A stretch of 64,000 bases of DNA from Helicobacter sp. 13S00482-2 (GTDB taxonomy: Bacteria > Campylobacterota > Campylobacteria > Campylobacterales > Helicobacteraceae): the NCBI RefSeq assembly GCF_002272795.1, contig NZ_MLAT01000001.1, forward strand, positions 186,001 through 250,000, in the 5' to 3' direction. Each line of letters opens with the position of its first letter. Within the stretch, counting starts at the first letter, position 1. The translations under genes and the position numbers were made by a program. The notes beneath the pieces are model-generated. The model had not been told where the DNA came from. It saw nothing but the letters and a program-made list of their open reading frames with translations, and did not search any database. Positions 35,973 to 43,728 of this stretch are shown one piece after another.

Positions 35973-37474
35973 TTTTTATCCTCTTGTAAAAAATCATACC
36001 CTAAGTCTTTCATATTTGGAGGGATAGAAGTAATGATTCTTGGAGTAATAATAATGATCATTTCTTGTGTTTGTTTGAGTTGCTTTTTATAAGAAAAAAG
36101 ATATTTCAATATAGGTATTGAACCTAAAATAGGTACCTTTTTCTCAATCTTAGAATGAGTTTTGTGGATAAGTCCTCCAAGTATCACCTTTTGATTATTT
36201 TTGAGCTTTACAATTGAAGAAAGCTGATTGGTAGATAGATTTGGGGGTGATTTCAAGGCATTGGGCTCATTTTCTATCATTGAATCTTTTGTGCTTGTAA
36301 TAGAAGGATTGATTTTTAAAATAACATAGTCTTTGGAAATAGATGGCGTCACATCAAGCAACACGCCCGAAAAAACTGTTGGAAATTGTTCGCCTGTATT
36401 TTGAACCACAGCAGTATTGGTGCTATTTTGATAAACCAAATTTTGAGAATACCGAAGCACATTTCCCACAGAAATAATTGCAGGTTGATTATTAATGGTC
36501 AGAACTTTTGGATTTGAGACAGAGCTGACCTTCCCGTATGTATTGAGAAACTGTAAAATTTTTCCTACGCTGAGATCTTGTGGAAAAATATTAATACCAT
36601 AAGCAAATCCATCTTGAGTAAAAGAGAGAAGTCTATCCCCTTCTGATTTAATCCCTAAATTGTATATTTCTGCCCAATTCACTCCGGCTGTGTCAATATC
36701 ATTATGCGAAAGGGTCAAAATATTGACATCGATGAGAACCTGAGCTTGAATCTTCTCATTAAGCGATTTGATATATTCACTTACCCGTTTGATTTGAGAA
36801 GGAGTAGCTGTGATGGTAACCAATCCTGCACCTTTATTGACAATAATAGATTTCTTCTGATTTTTGCTAGGTTGATTTGTATCAACGGAACGATAAGTGA
36901 TTGCAAAAAGCTCATTTTCTAACTCTCCCCAAAAATTTAATTCATCAATAGAATATATTTTAGTCCCACTCCTACCGATATTGAGTTTTCTTTGATCTGT
37001 ACCTATAGAGAGTGCCTTTTGATGAGTATCATCCTGAAAATCTGTATTACCATAAAATTGATTTTGATATAAATTCTGGGTATCTTGGGAAAAAATGACA
37101 TCCGTATTGCTAGAACCCACCCTAGAAGTGGCAACATAATCAATGTGAAAGGTTTTGGTAATAAATCTTTGAAATTTAATATATCCATCTTTAATCTCAT
37201 ATGCCACATCCACACTATCAGAGAGAATATTCAAAAGTGATTCTAATTTTTGAGATCTTAGGTTGAGCATCAGTTTTTGATCTTTTAGAAGATTTTTAAC
37301 TTCAGAATCCGCATAAATAACGCTAAATGAACATTCATCTGCAACTTCATTAATCACCTCTTGAGCAGATACATCTTGATGCGTGGAAAGGGTAAATTCT
37401 TTATTGTCACACAAATCAAAAGCATTTAAAAATGAAAATAAAAAACATAAAAATATGAAGATTCTTTTCATCAT
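35969..37474 (-). CDS. ctsD: Secretin, GspD/PilQ/PulD family (CtsD-like)
   Basis: The 501-residue outer-membrane channel protein has a signal peptide (RIFIFLCFLFSFLNA), N0/STN-type and ring-building domains (DVSAQEVINEVADECSFSVIY; VNKGAGLVTITATPSQIKRVSEYI) and a C-terminal secretin domain. Secretin signatures are SNPKVLTINNQPAIISVGN, VFSGVLLDVTPSIS, SIVKLKNNQKVILGGLI and VPILGSIPILKYLFSYK. It is shorter than many PilQ proteins but of ordinary length for Campylobacterota. It would form the outer-membrane pore for DNA uptake or export. The next gene upstream is the PilP/GspC-like gene, six bases away. Confidence 0.88.
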   Translation of the reverse strand: MMKRIFIFLCFLFSFLNAFDLCDNKEFTLSTHQDVSAQEVINEVADECSFSVIYADSEVKNLLKDQKLMLNLRSQKLESLLNILSDSVDVAYEIKDGYIKFQRFITKTFHIDYVATSRVGSSNTDVIFSQDTQNLYQNQFYGNTDFQDDTHQKALSIGTDQRKLNIGRSGTKIYSIDELNFWGELENELFAITYRSVDTNQPSKNQKKSIIVNKGAGLVTITATPSQIKRVSEYIKSLNEKIQAQVLIDVNILTLSHNDIDTAGVNWAEIYNLGIKSEGDRLLSFTQDGFAYGINIFPQDLSVGKILQFLNTYGKVSSVSNPKVLTINNQPAIISVGNVLRYSQNLVYQNSTNTAVVQNTGEQFPTVFSGVLLDVTPSISKDYVILKINPSITSTKDSMIENEPNALKSPPNLSTNQLSSIVKLKNNQKVILGGLIHKTHSKIEKKVPILGSIPILKYLFSYKKQLKQTQEMIIIITPRIITSIPPNMKDLGYDFLQEDKK

Positions 37475-37480
37475 CTCTCC

Positions 37481-37855
37481 TCAGTCAGTAGGATTTTTAT
37501 TGACATTGAATGATATTTTAGGCTGTGAATGGCTTTTTGTTTTTATGACATTTTGTTTTTGAGTGCTAATATGAAGAGTCAAAGTATTATTAGATTTCTT
37601 CAATATCACCTTATCATTTTCTATTTTAAATATTTGATATTTTGAAAAATATTCGCCCTTCTTATACCATTTTCCATTTATCTTTGCTTTTTGGTTCAAT
37701 ATCATTTCTAACATCATCTTTTGTGGCAAATTTGGATGAAAAAAATTCTGTATTTTTTGTGGGGGAATAACAATAACAGGAAGAGAGATCTCTTTAGCTA
37801 AAAGGGCAAAAGCACCGATAAAGAATACAACAAAAACACTTCTTAAAAATTCCAC
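37481..37855 (-). CDS. PilP/GspC-like periplasmic linker (CtsR-like)
   Basis: I choose the GTG at 37855 because AGGGA lies nine bases upstream and the frame from there begins with a membrane or signal segment (FLRSVFVVFFIGAFALLA). An ATG at 37891 adds twelve polar residues and a larger overlap. The central part KAKINGKWYKKGEYFSKYQIFKIENDKVILKK has the small beta-domain pattern of GspC/PilP HR domains, which dock the inner-membrane complex to the secretin. Position just upstream of the secretin equals ctsR in C. jejuni. The identification is by pattern and synteny only. Confidence 0.6.
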   Translation of the reverse strand: MEFLRSVFVVFFIGAFALLAKEISLPVIVIPPQKIQNFFHPNLPQKMMLEMILNQKAKINGKWYKKGEYFSKYQIFKIENDKVILKKSNNTLTLHISTQKQNVIKTKSHSQPKISFNVNKNPTD

Positions 37856-38400
37856 AGCGAAGTCCCTAAATTTAGTAAATGTAATGTGCAATCAATATTT
37901 TTAGAATTGGGTTTGAGTTGGAGATCTTGTATGAAGACAAAATGATTCTCTTCAATGAGGCGAATGAATTCAACAACATCCTCAAATGCTCCATTTAGAG
38001 TGAATGCAATATTTTTATCCTCCAATAAAATATCAGAAACAACATCTAATTTCAAATCTTGTGCAAATTTTGTGATGATACTAAGAACATCGTAGTCATT
38101 TTTTGAAACTTGCTTGAATACAAAAAGATTTTTTTGTAAGGTTTGAGTCTTATCAAAAATATCTTCTTGAGAACTCTTTGGAGATATGCTTTTGAATTGC
38201 TTTACATTCTGGGATAAAATGAACTTTGTCTGCTCGTAGATATTCATTTTTTGATTCAAAAAATCAGTTGTGGGTGGAATAATATATACATATAAGATAA
38301 AAAACACTACTCCAATAATGCTCATCAAAATCAAATACCGTTCTTTTTTTGTTCGCTCATTTAAAAACATATCTGAGTATTTTAAAAATCTATAGAACAT
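37843..38400 (-). CDS. PilO/GspM-like assembly protein
   Basis: From the ATG at 38400 it is 185 residues. A basic N-terminus precedes one membrane helix (ERYLILMSIIGVVFFILYVYII), a coiled-coil region and a ferredoxin-like C-terminal domain (VVSDILLEDKNIAFTLNGAFEDVVEFI). This is the usual PilO/GspM design, an inner-membrane alignment protein that dimerises with a PilN/GspL partner, here the upstream gene. The frame also runs to 38481, but that start lacks a ribosome site and would overlap the neighbour by 92 bases. Sequence identity to known families is low, so the name is structural. Confidence 0.6.
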   Translation of the reverse strand: MFYRFLKYSDMFLNERTKKERYLILMSIIGVVFFILYVYIIPPTTDFLNQKMNIYEQTKFILSQNVKQFKSISPKSSQEDIFDKTQTLQKNLFVFKQVSKNDYDVLSIITKFAQDLKLDVVSDILLEDKNIAFTLNGAFEDVVEFIRLIEENHFVFIQDLQLKPNSKNIDCTLHLLNLGTSLWNF

Positions 38401-39670
38401 TTGAAATCCAAATAATCTTTGTAGCGAAATTTTGATCTGTCTTAAAAATACCATTACTAAAAACTTTTTCATTTTGAACAATTGGTTTAGAGCCCACAGA
38501 AATCAATGGAGTTTTGCTAAAATCCTGCATAAATTGAATGAGATTTTGTTCTGATTCACTCACAATGTCAAGTTCTAAAACCTGCATATTTTCAAAAACA
38601 TCACTTGCAAAATAAAAATTATTTACAAAAATATCCTTTCCTTTTAGACGTTTTGCTATCTCTGCAATTATTTGATAACGGGATATATAAGAGGTTTGTA
38701 TTTTTTGTAGCGAATGGAGATGATTTTGTAGCTGATTTTGTGTCCTTGTTTCCTCAAAAACAGCTGCGCTATTCTTGCTAGAATCATTAATCAATGCGAG
38801 TATTTCATCATTTTGAAACTGGAGAGCTTTAATGTGATGATTGATATAAAATCCATAACCTATCTTACCTATTGGCAATATCAACATCAAAGCAATCACA
38901 CAAGCTATCTTCAGCAACATTGAAAATGTTTTACTTTTCTTAAAACAAGCATCATGTGCTACTTGCAAAATCGGTAAATCATGATTTTTTTGTTTTTGGA
39001 AGTAATCCAAACAAAGAAACCCCAAAGGATTAGGGTTTTTAAGTAAATCTGCCAAAGGACATACCTGGATATCTACATTCAAAGGAACATTATTAGCACT
39101 ATAAATAATTGAAAGCTTCCTTGAATAAACCGTTTGAATATAATGCAATGCCCTATTAATATCGTCTTGATGGCCGATAAAGACTTGGTAAGCAAGATTA
39201 CCTAGATGATAAAAAACAAGACAATCCTCAAATAAAAATAAACCTGATTCTCTATACTGATCTTCTAAAGCCATAGGCAAAAAAATATCAGGAATATACA
39301 CGCTCACATTCATTTCATGCTTGTTTAAATTGTCCTTGAGGACAGGGAGTGAATGCGCCGCTTCTTGAGTCTTTGCATAAATATGATAAATAAATTCTGA
39401 AGATTTATCCTCTATGATATAACTAAAAATATAGCTTTTTTGAGCCTGAAAAAAACCTTCTTGGATACACCTAGCATATAGATAATCTGCTATATTTGTT
39501 TTCTGAGATAGTTCAGACTTTTTTATATTTAACTGATATTTTGAAAGATCTCTAGCCCTTATAGTTGTAATAAGAATGTCATTTTTAGAGATTTTCACAG
39601 GATTTAAGTTTGTATCAAAAAATGAATGAGTTTCTTTTTCTAGATAAATAATATTACTTTTTCTATTCAT
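38390..39670 (-). CDS. GspL/PilM-PilN-like assembly protein
   Basis: The protein has about 426 residues from the ATG at 39670. The N-terminal cytoplasmic part of about 250 residues could be the actin-like PilM/GspL domain. It is followed by one membrane helix (FSMLLKIACVIALMLILPIG), a coiled coil and a periplasmic ferredoxin-like domain (LKGKDIFVNNFYFASDVFENMQVLELDI). That is a fusion layout like GspL. Its neighbour downstream is the PilO/GspM-like gene (11-base overlap). A second ATG at 39679 is in frame; a canonical -10 box overlaps it. The call rests on domain order and neighbours. Confidence 0.6.
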   Translation of the reverse strand: MNRKSNIIYLEKETHSFFDTNLNPVKISKNDILITTIRARDLSKYQLNIKKSELSQKTNIADYLYARCIQEGFFQAQKSYIFSYIIEDKSSEFIYHIYAKTQEAAHSLPVLKDNLNKHEMNVSVYIPDIFLPMALEDQYRESGLFLFEDCLVFYHLGNLAYQVFIGHQDDINRALHYIQTVYSRKLSIIYSANNVPLNVDIQVCPLADLLKNPNPLGFLCLDYFQKQKNHDLPILQVAHDACFKKSKTFSMLLKIACVIALMLILPIGKIGYGFYINHHIKALQFQNDEILALINDSSKNSAAVFEETRTQNQLQNHLHSLQKIQTSYISRYQIIAEIAKRLKGKDIFVNNFYFASDVFENMQVLELDIVSESEQNLIQFMQDFSKTPLISVGSKPIVQNEKVFSNGIFKTDQNFATKIIWISNVL

Positions 39671-39677
39671 AGAAATC

Positions 39678-39683
39678 ATTATA
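39678..39683 (-). promoter_or_regulatory. Putative internal -10 element of the pseudopilus operon
   Basis: A perfect TATAAT on the minus strand overlaps the ATG at 39679 and ends seven bases before the ATG at 39670. If used, the transcript would be nearly leaderless. It lies in the only AT-rich gap (39680-39757) within the operon. Confidence 0.3.
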
Positions 39684-39757
39684 ATAACACCTTATATTCA
39701 ATTCAAGTCAATATTATTTCAAATTTTTACTTAAAAATATATATAATTTTTATACTT

Positions 39758-40174
39758 TTATTCTCTTTTTTGATCTTCTTGCAATGGTAGATAGATCCTT
39801 GTTAGAGATCTTTGAATCTGTGATGTGCGGAGATTGAGAGCTTGTATATAAATATGTATTTCATAACCATCATTTATTCTAAAAATATTGTACCCACCTT
39901 GATATTGGGCATCAAATAAAAATTCATCATTATTGCATCGCTCAAAATCCAATGCCTGCAAACACAATTTTGCCATTTCTAAAATACTTTTGGTATATAA
40001 AGAAGATTGATATTTTAAATGAGTGTTGCTCATCATATCTATTCCTAAACCTTGAGTCCTTAAAGAAGCCGTAGAAATATAGGCAACTGCAAGTAAGACT
40101 ATCAAGGCATAATAAAGACCTTGAGCTTTACGATTTTTTAAAAGATACTTTGGATGCAAAGGAGTATGAAACAA
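39758..40174 (-). CDS. GspK/PilX-like minor pseudopilin
   Basis: This 138-residue protein starts with TTG, with AAAGG seven bases upstream. After a basic leader (KNRKAQG) comes a pilin-like hydrophobic helix LYYALIVLLAVAYISTA. The residue at position 5 after the Gly is Leu, not Glu, which in type II systems is the mark of the GspK tip subunit. The soluble part has a cysteine pair (CLQALDFERC). It lies directly downstream of two Glu5-type pseudopilins. The K-type assignment is inference from the missing Glu5 and context. Confidence 0.55.
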   Translation of the reverse strand: MFHTPLHPKYLLKNRKAQGLYYALIVLLAVAYISTASLRTQGLGIDMMSNTHLKYQSSLYTKSILEMAKLCLQALDFERCNNDEFLFDAQYQGGYNIFRINDGYEIHIYIQALNLRTSQIQRSLTRIYLPLQEDQKRE

Positions 40175-40184
40175 ATTTTAACCT

Positions 40185-40679
40185 TTAAATATTTAACAAT
40201 CGAATCAATCTATACCTACACAAAGGTTTTTTACTTATCACTGTGCATAATTTAATCTTAAATCCATCATGCGTTTGAAAGATCTCAAAATCACTTAATT
40301 GATCAAGCATTAAAAATCCATCAAAATATAAAGAATTGGCATTCAAAATGATTGTATGCAAATTCTTATTAGAAGGTCTTTGAGTGCTTTTCAAAGAAAA
40401 ATTTGAATCACCAAAAGAACTACTCCAAGAAATAAAATTCTTTCCATATGTGATAGAATCTTTTGATGCCTCTAGAAGATATGCTTGCAATGAATCAAGG
40501 GTATTATTCATCTGCAAGTCGATACTCAAAATTCTAGAATACCTTATATTGTCTTTTTGAATATGCAAAAGCATTCTTGCACTCAAGGACAAAACCACTC
40601 CTAAAACTACAATCCCAATTATGAGCTCCATCAAAATAAATCCATTTTGAATTCTTTTAGAAAATTTATTGCTGAACAT
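40185..40679 (-). CDS. GspJ/PilW-like pseudopilin
   Basis: The 164-residue prepilin has a class III leader: a basic MFSNKFSKRIQNG followed by FILMELIIGIVVLGVV, with cleavage expected after Gly13 and Glu at mature position 5. The globular domain ends with a cysteine pair (CTVISKKPLC). Minor pseudopilins of this size are J/W-type and help start the pseudopilus. The start overlaps the upstream pseudopilin gene by 14 bases. A prepilin peptidase would be needed and is not in the window. Confidence 0.7.
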   Translation of the reverse strand: MFSNKFSKRIQNGFILMELIIGIVVLGVVLSLSARMLLHIQKDNIRYSRILSIDLQMNNTLDSLQAYLLEASKDSITYGKNFISWSSSFGDSNFSLKSTQRPSNKNLHTIILNANSLYFDGFLMLDQLSDFEIFQTHDGFKIKLCTVISKKPLCRYRLIRLLNI

Positions 40680-40989
40680 TGTTTCTTTGATCTAAAATAA
40701 TATCGGGAGAAAAATACCTATAGCCGACCATATCATCGGGAGTTTGAATTAAAAATCCACTATAAATGTGTCCATTTTTTGACTCTATAGAAAAGTTGCT
40801 AGTATTTGTTTTTAAAAGAATAGTTTTTTCCATCAAGTCCTGTGCTTGATATATGGTGGATTGATTAAAAATATTATCTCTCAACCTTTGTTCATAGATC
40901 TTATAAAATAAATTAAATCCCAACCCCAAAACAACAATAGCCATCAATAACTCAATGGCAACATAACCCCTATGGATGCTTAGCACCAA
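40666..40989 (-). CDS. GspI-like pseudopilin
   Basis: The 107-residue prepilin-like protein has a short leader ending RG, then YVAIELLMAIVVLGLGFNLF with Glu at mature position 5, so cleavage after Gly8 is expected. The start codon is non-ATG (TTG at 40989 or GTG three bases later). It overlaps the 3' end of the FixH-like gene by 20 bases, so it is translated from the same transcript as the oxidase accessory genes. The small size fits a GspI/PilV-type minor pseudopilin; possibly equivalent to C. jejuni CtsT. Confidence 0.65.
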   Translation of the reverse strand: MVLSIHRGYVAIELLMAIVVLGLGFNLFYKIYEQRLRDNIFNQSTIYQAQDLMEKTILLKTNTSNFSIESKNGHIYSGFLIQTPDDMVGYRYFSPDIILDQRNNVQQ

Positions 40990-41626
40990 AAAATTCTTTT
41001 TCTAAGATGATATTTTTACTCACGCCATCTTGCTCATATGAAATCTCCAAACTCACACGCCACCTACCCTCTAAAATCTGTTTGGAATCTTTTGATAGCT
41101 TCAGATTAAAATCTTTACTAACACAATTATTTCTATCGCAGTTTAGCATCCCTATATCCATCCTCTCTTTAGCATAATAGCGTTGCAGAAAAACGATGGT
41201 TTTTATATTTGAAATAAGATGAGACGAATCTTTACCTGAAGATTTTGATGATATTTTTGGAATAAAATCGACATAAATTTTATTAGGTGCATCAATAAAT
41301 AATTCGGGTTTTTCATTTTTTTTCTCATCAGAAAGCCTTGAACCATTTCCTTTGATTTCATAATTCATTAAAGGCTGATTTTGAGGTTCAGGAAGAGGTT
41401 TTTTATTCACACTCATATAAATAGAATACTGAGCCTGAAATTCCCTAGTATCTTTGATAATTGGATTAATATCTTTTTCCACTTGTTGATAGTTTTTTCC
41501 ACCATAAGCAATCTCTTCAAGATCAGGATGCCCTGAAGATAAAACCACAAGTCTTATGAGTAAAACTACACCAATGACAATAATTGCCAAAATACCAAAT
41601 GGCCATAGATTGAACTTCTTTTTCAT
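40970..41626 (-). CDS. FixH-like cbb3 oxidase accessory membrane protein
   Basis: The 218-residue protein has one N-terminal membrane helix with the FixH-like start NLWPFGILAIIVIGVVLL, then an ELxxIAYGGKNYQQVEKDIN stretch, where FixH has a paired-tyrosine region. The periplasmic part ends in a beta-rich segment (GRWRVSLEISYEQ) as in FixH/CcoH. FixH-type proteins help assemble the cbb3 oxidase encoded just upstream. The insertion of about 80 polar residues in the middle is longer than in FixH. The 3' end overlaps the first pseudopilin gene. Confidence 0.6.
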   Translation of the reverse strand: MKKKFNLWPFGILAIIVIGVVLLIRLVVLSSGHPDLEEIAYGGKNYQQVEKDINPIIKDTREFQAQYSIYMSVNKKPLPEPQNQPLMNYEIKGNGSRLSDEKKNEKPELFIDAPNKIYVDFIPKISSKSSGKDSSHLISNIKTIVFLQRYYAKERMDIGMLNCDRNNCVSKDFNLKLSKDSKQILEGRWRVSLEISYEQDGVSKNIILEKEFFGAKHP

Positions 41627-41669
41627 CTCTTTCCTCTACAGATCAATTTTATTTATTCAACTCAAATAC

Positions 41670-42266
41670 TCAACGTTGTTTCTTTTTGTTTGGAAAAAAA
41701 TAAACCCATGCAAACAGACCAATCAGGACAATCAACATTGCCCATATGATATAATATACCACTTCTCGAGACTTATCTTTTGGAAAATTTTGATCAAAAT
41801 CTACATTGTAGCTATCACTGATTTTATCTGCAATGATTGAATACACATTCAAAATAGCAGCAGAAATACGATTAGGGGTAAATTCTGATTCTTTTTTAGG
41901 ATCAGGCAATAGAGGTGCCATATAATCGAAAAACATTCTTTCAGTATCAAAAATATTTTTAGCATCATCGCTTAGAACAATATCAACTTTTTTAGATTTA
42001 GCAAAAAAAAATATGACACTATAAGGGGGTGTGATCTTAAAAAGGATACTTTTTTCATAAGCGATCCTACCATCTTTGGTAGGAAGATCTAAACTATCAA
42101 CTATATCCACATAGAGAGAAAATCCAGTCTTATGCTTTATTTGAGTAGAAAGTTTATTGACAAAATCAACCGATTTTGGGATAAAAAGACCTGTTTGATT
42201 ATCTAATACAAAAACCTCCCCCATCAAAGGCAAAAAAAGAAAACAAACAAGCCAAAAGAATTTCAC
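41670..42266 (-). CDS. TPM-domain-like membrane-anchored protein
   Basis: The 198-residue protein has a signal peptide (FFWLVCFLFLPLMG), a periplasmic domain resembling the TPM fold (NQTGLFIPKSVDFVNKLSTQI ... YSVIFFFAKSKKVDIVLSDDA) and a C-terminal membrane helix (VVYYIIWAMLIVLIGLFAWVYFF) with a basic tail. In Campylobacterota a protein of this type follows ccoP and a small DUF4006 gene, so a role in oxidase assembly or quality control is plausible. An A9 run lies at 42003-42011 on the plus strand. The function is not established. Confidence 0.5.
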   Translation of the reverse strand: MKFFWLVCFLFLPLMGEVFVLDNQTGLFIPKSVDFVNKLSTQIKHKTGFSLYVDIVDSLDLPTKDGRIAYEKSILFKITPPYSVIFFFAKSKKVDIVLSDDAKNIFDTERMFFDYMAPLLPDPKKESEFTPNRISAAILNVYSIIADKISDSYNVDFDQNFPKDKSREVVYYIIWAMLIVLIGLFAWVYFFPNKKKQR

Positions 42267-42270
42267 CCGT

Positions 42271-42378
42271 TTATACCAAAAATAAAAATAAATTTGGAAT
42301 AAAAGGAATGATAATTGTCATAATAATTGTTAAAACAATAAAAAAAGCTAAGATTTTTTCAAGTCCTGTAAATTTCAT
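42271..42378 (-). CDS. Small membrane protein, 35 aa
   Basis: A short frame starts MKFTGLEKILAFFIVLTI and ends NLFLFLV: one strongly hydrophobic helix with a kink at two prolines. Two ATGs are adjacent; the second (42378) has AGGAG six bases upstream and is preferred. It sits in the tight gap between the DUF4006 gene and the TPM-like gene in the oxidase operon. Small single-helix proteins are usual in cbb3 operons, so this is likely real. Confidence 0.55.
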   Translation of the reverse strand: MKFTGLEKILAFFIVLTIIMTIIIPFIPNLFLFLV

Positions 42379-42388
42379 CATCCACTCC

Positions 42389-42592
42389 TTAGTGCTCTGC
42401 TTTGTAATGATATGCATTGTCTTTGCTTTTCATCTTGATGTTAGCCTGATTATCAATTTTATAATAATTGGTCGCCTGAGATTTTTGAATACTTACTGCT
42501 GCAAAACCAAATCCAACGGCCAAACCAACAACCAAAAGAACAGCAACTATATACCCCAATAATCCGTTGATTCCAAATAGTCCATTCATCAT
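42389..42592 (-). CDS. DUF4006-family small membrane protein
   Basis: The 67-residue protein starts FGINGLLGYIVAVLLVVGLAV, a single membrane helix, followed by a polar tail with tyrosines. This family follows ccoP in Campylobacterota. It lies seven bases after the ccoP stop. Its function is unknown; an accessory subunit or assembly role in the cbb3 oxidase is likely from context. Confidence 0.7.
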   Translation of the reverse strand: MMNGLFGINGLLGYIVAVLLVVGLAVGFGFAAVSIQKSQATNYYKIDNQANIKMKSKDNAYHYKAEH

Positions 42593-42599
42593 TCACTCC

Positions 42600-43499
42600 T
42601 TACTCATCGCTCAAAGGTTGCAAAGAACCTATATAAGCAGAAATTGCTTTTATTTGCGTGTCAGTAAAATTCCTATAAGCAAAAGATGGCATTTCACCTA
42701 TATTGCCTTTTTTACCGTGCTCTAAGACATTTTTTACAAAATCAAAGGTACCATATTTTCTCAAATCAGCTGCCATACCATCGTTACCGGCACCATCATT
42801 TCCATGACAACTCGCACACATAGAGTCAAAAGCTTGTTTGCCTTTTTTGATTTCATCTTGAAGAACTGATCTTTTATTAGAATCTTTCACATCATTGATA
42901 TTTTTCTTTTTATCAGAAAGAACATTCATCACATAAACAGCAATAGCTTTGGAATCCTCTTTACTAATAGCTCCTTCAAAAGGAGGCATATCAATGGGAT
43001 AACCTAATCCAGAACTACCATGCTCAATAGTATAAATAATACCTTCCTCTTTTCCCCATCGGTGTAAATTCTGAGCTTTTCCATCCATACCTTCAGCATC
43101 AATACCATGACATTGTGAGCATTGAACCAAGAAAATACCTTCACCCATTTGTATGAGATCTGTGTTATCTAGGTTTTGCCATTTTTGCTCAAATTTTTTG
43201 TTATGGGTATCCACTTGTTGATTATAATCCCCAATCTGGGAGTAAGAATCTAGAGGGTAACCTACAAACATATACCAAAAACCCCAAAAAATCAATCCCA
43301 AAAAACAGATTGCATAGCCGATGGGAATATTGTTTTTAAACTCTGCAATCCCATCCCATTTGTGATCTGTAAGCTCCCCATCAGCTTTTGAGTCACGCAT
43401 TTTCTTTATCAATAAACCAGCAATAAATATGGTCAATACTAAAATGACTATTGCAGCAATTAATGAAAATAAATTCACATTATCGCTTAACCATCCCAT
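42600..43499 (-). CDS. ccoP: cbb3-type cytochrome c oxidase subunit III (CcoP, dihaem)
   Basis: The 299-residue membrane-anchored dihaem cytochrome c delivers electrons to CcoNO. Two membrane segments (about 10-32 and 62-80) precede two class I cytochrome domains with CSQCH at 127-131 and CASCH at 228-232. The distal methionines are probably in IDMPPFEGA and GEMPSFAYRNFTD. A single N-terminal helix would be enough; two are usual for Campylobacterota and proteobacterial CcoP. It is the last structural subunit in the operon ccoN-O-Q-P. Confidence 0.96.
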   Translation of the reverse strand: MGWLSDNVNLFSLIAAIVILVLTIFIAGLLIKKMRDSKADGELTDHKWDGIAEFKNNIPIGYAICFLGLIFWGFWYMFVGYPLDSYSQIGDYNQQVDTHNKKFEQKWQNLDNTDLIQMGEGIFLVQCSQCHGIDAEGMDGKAQNLHRWGKEEGIIYTIEHGSSGLGYPIDMPPFEGAISKEDSKAIAVYVMNVLSDKKKNINDVKDSNKRSVLQDEIKKGKQAFDSMCASCHGNDGAGNDGMAADLRKYGTFDFVKNVLEHGKKGNIGEMPSFAYRNFTDTQIKAISAYIGSLQPLSDE

Positions 43500-43517
43500 A
43501 ACGTCTCCTTCAATTGT

Positions 43518-43718
43518 TTATTTGTTTTCCCTTGGCTCTATGATCTCATCATCCAAGTTATCTTTTAGTGCCAAATCTGCATATCTCTCATAATCCACGA
43601 TACCTTTTTTTTGCTTCATATACATGCTGACGATATACGCATACAAAAATACCACAAGCAGAACGGTTACTACAAAATAAGCAATCGCTCTTATTGATTC
43701 AAGAGATTCTAGATTCAT
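43518..43718 (-). CDS. ccoQ: cbb3 oxidase subunit IV (CcoQ)
   Basis: The 66-residue protein has one membrane helix (IAYFVVTVLLVVFLYAYIVSMY) and an acidic C-terminal tail. The position between ccoO and ccoP and the phrase KKGIVDYERYADLAL are typical of CcoQ, which stabilises the complex. It is 18 bases from ccoP. Confidence 0.9.
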   Translation of the reverse strand: MNLESLESIRAIAYFVVTVLLVVFLYAYIVSMYMKQKKGIVDYERYADLALKDNLDDEIIEPRENK

Positions 43719-43728
43719 TATATTTCCT

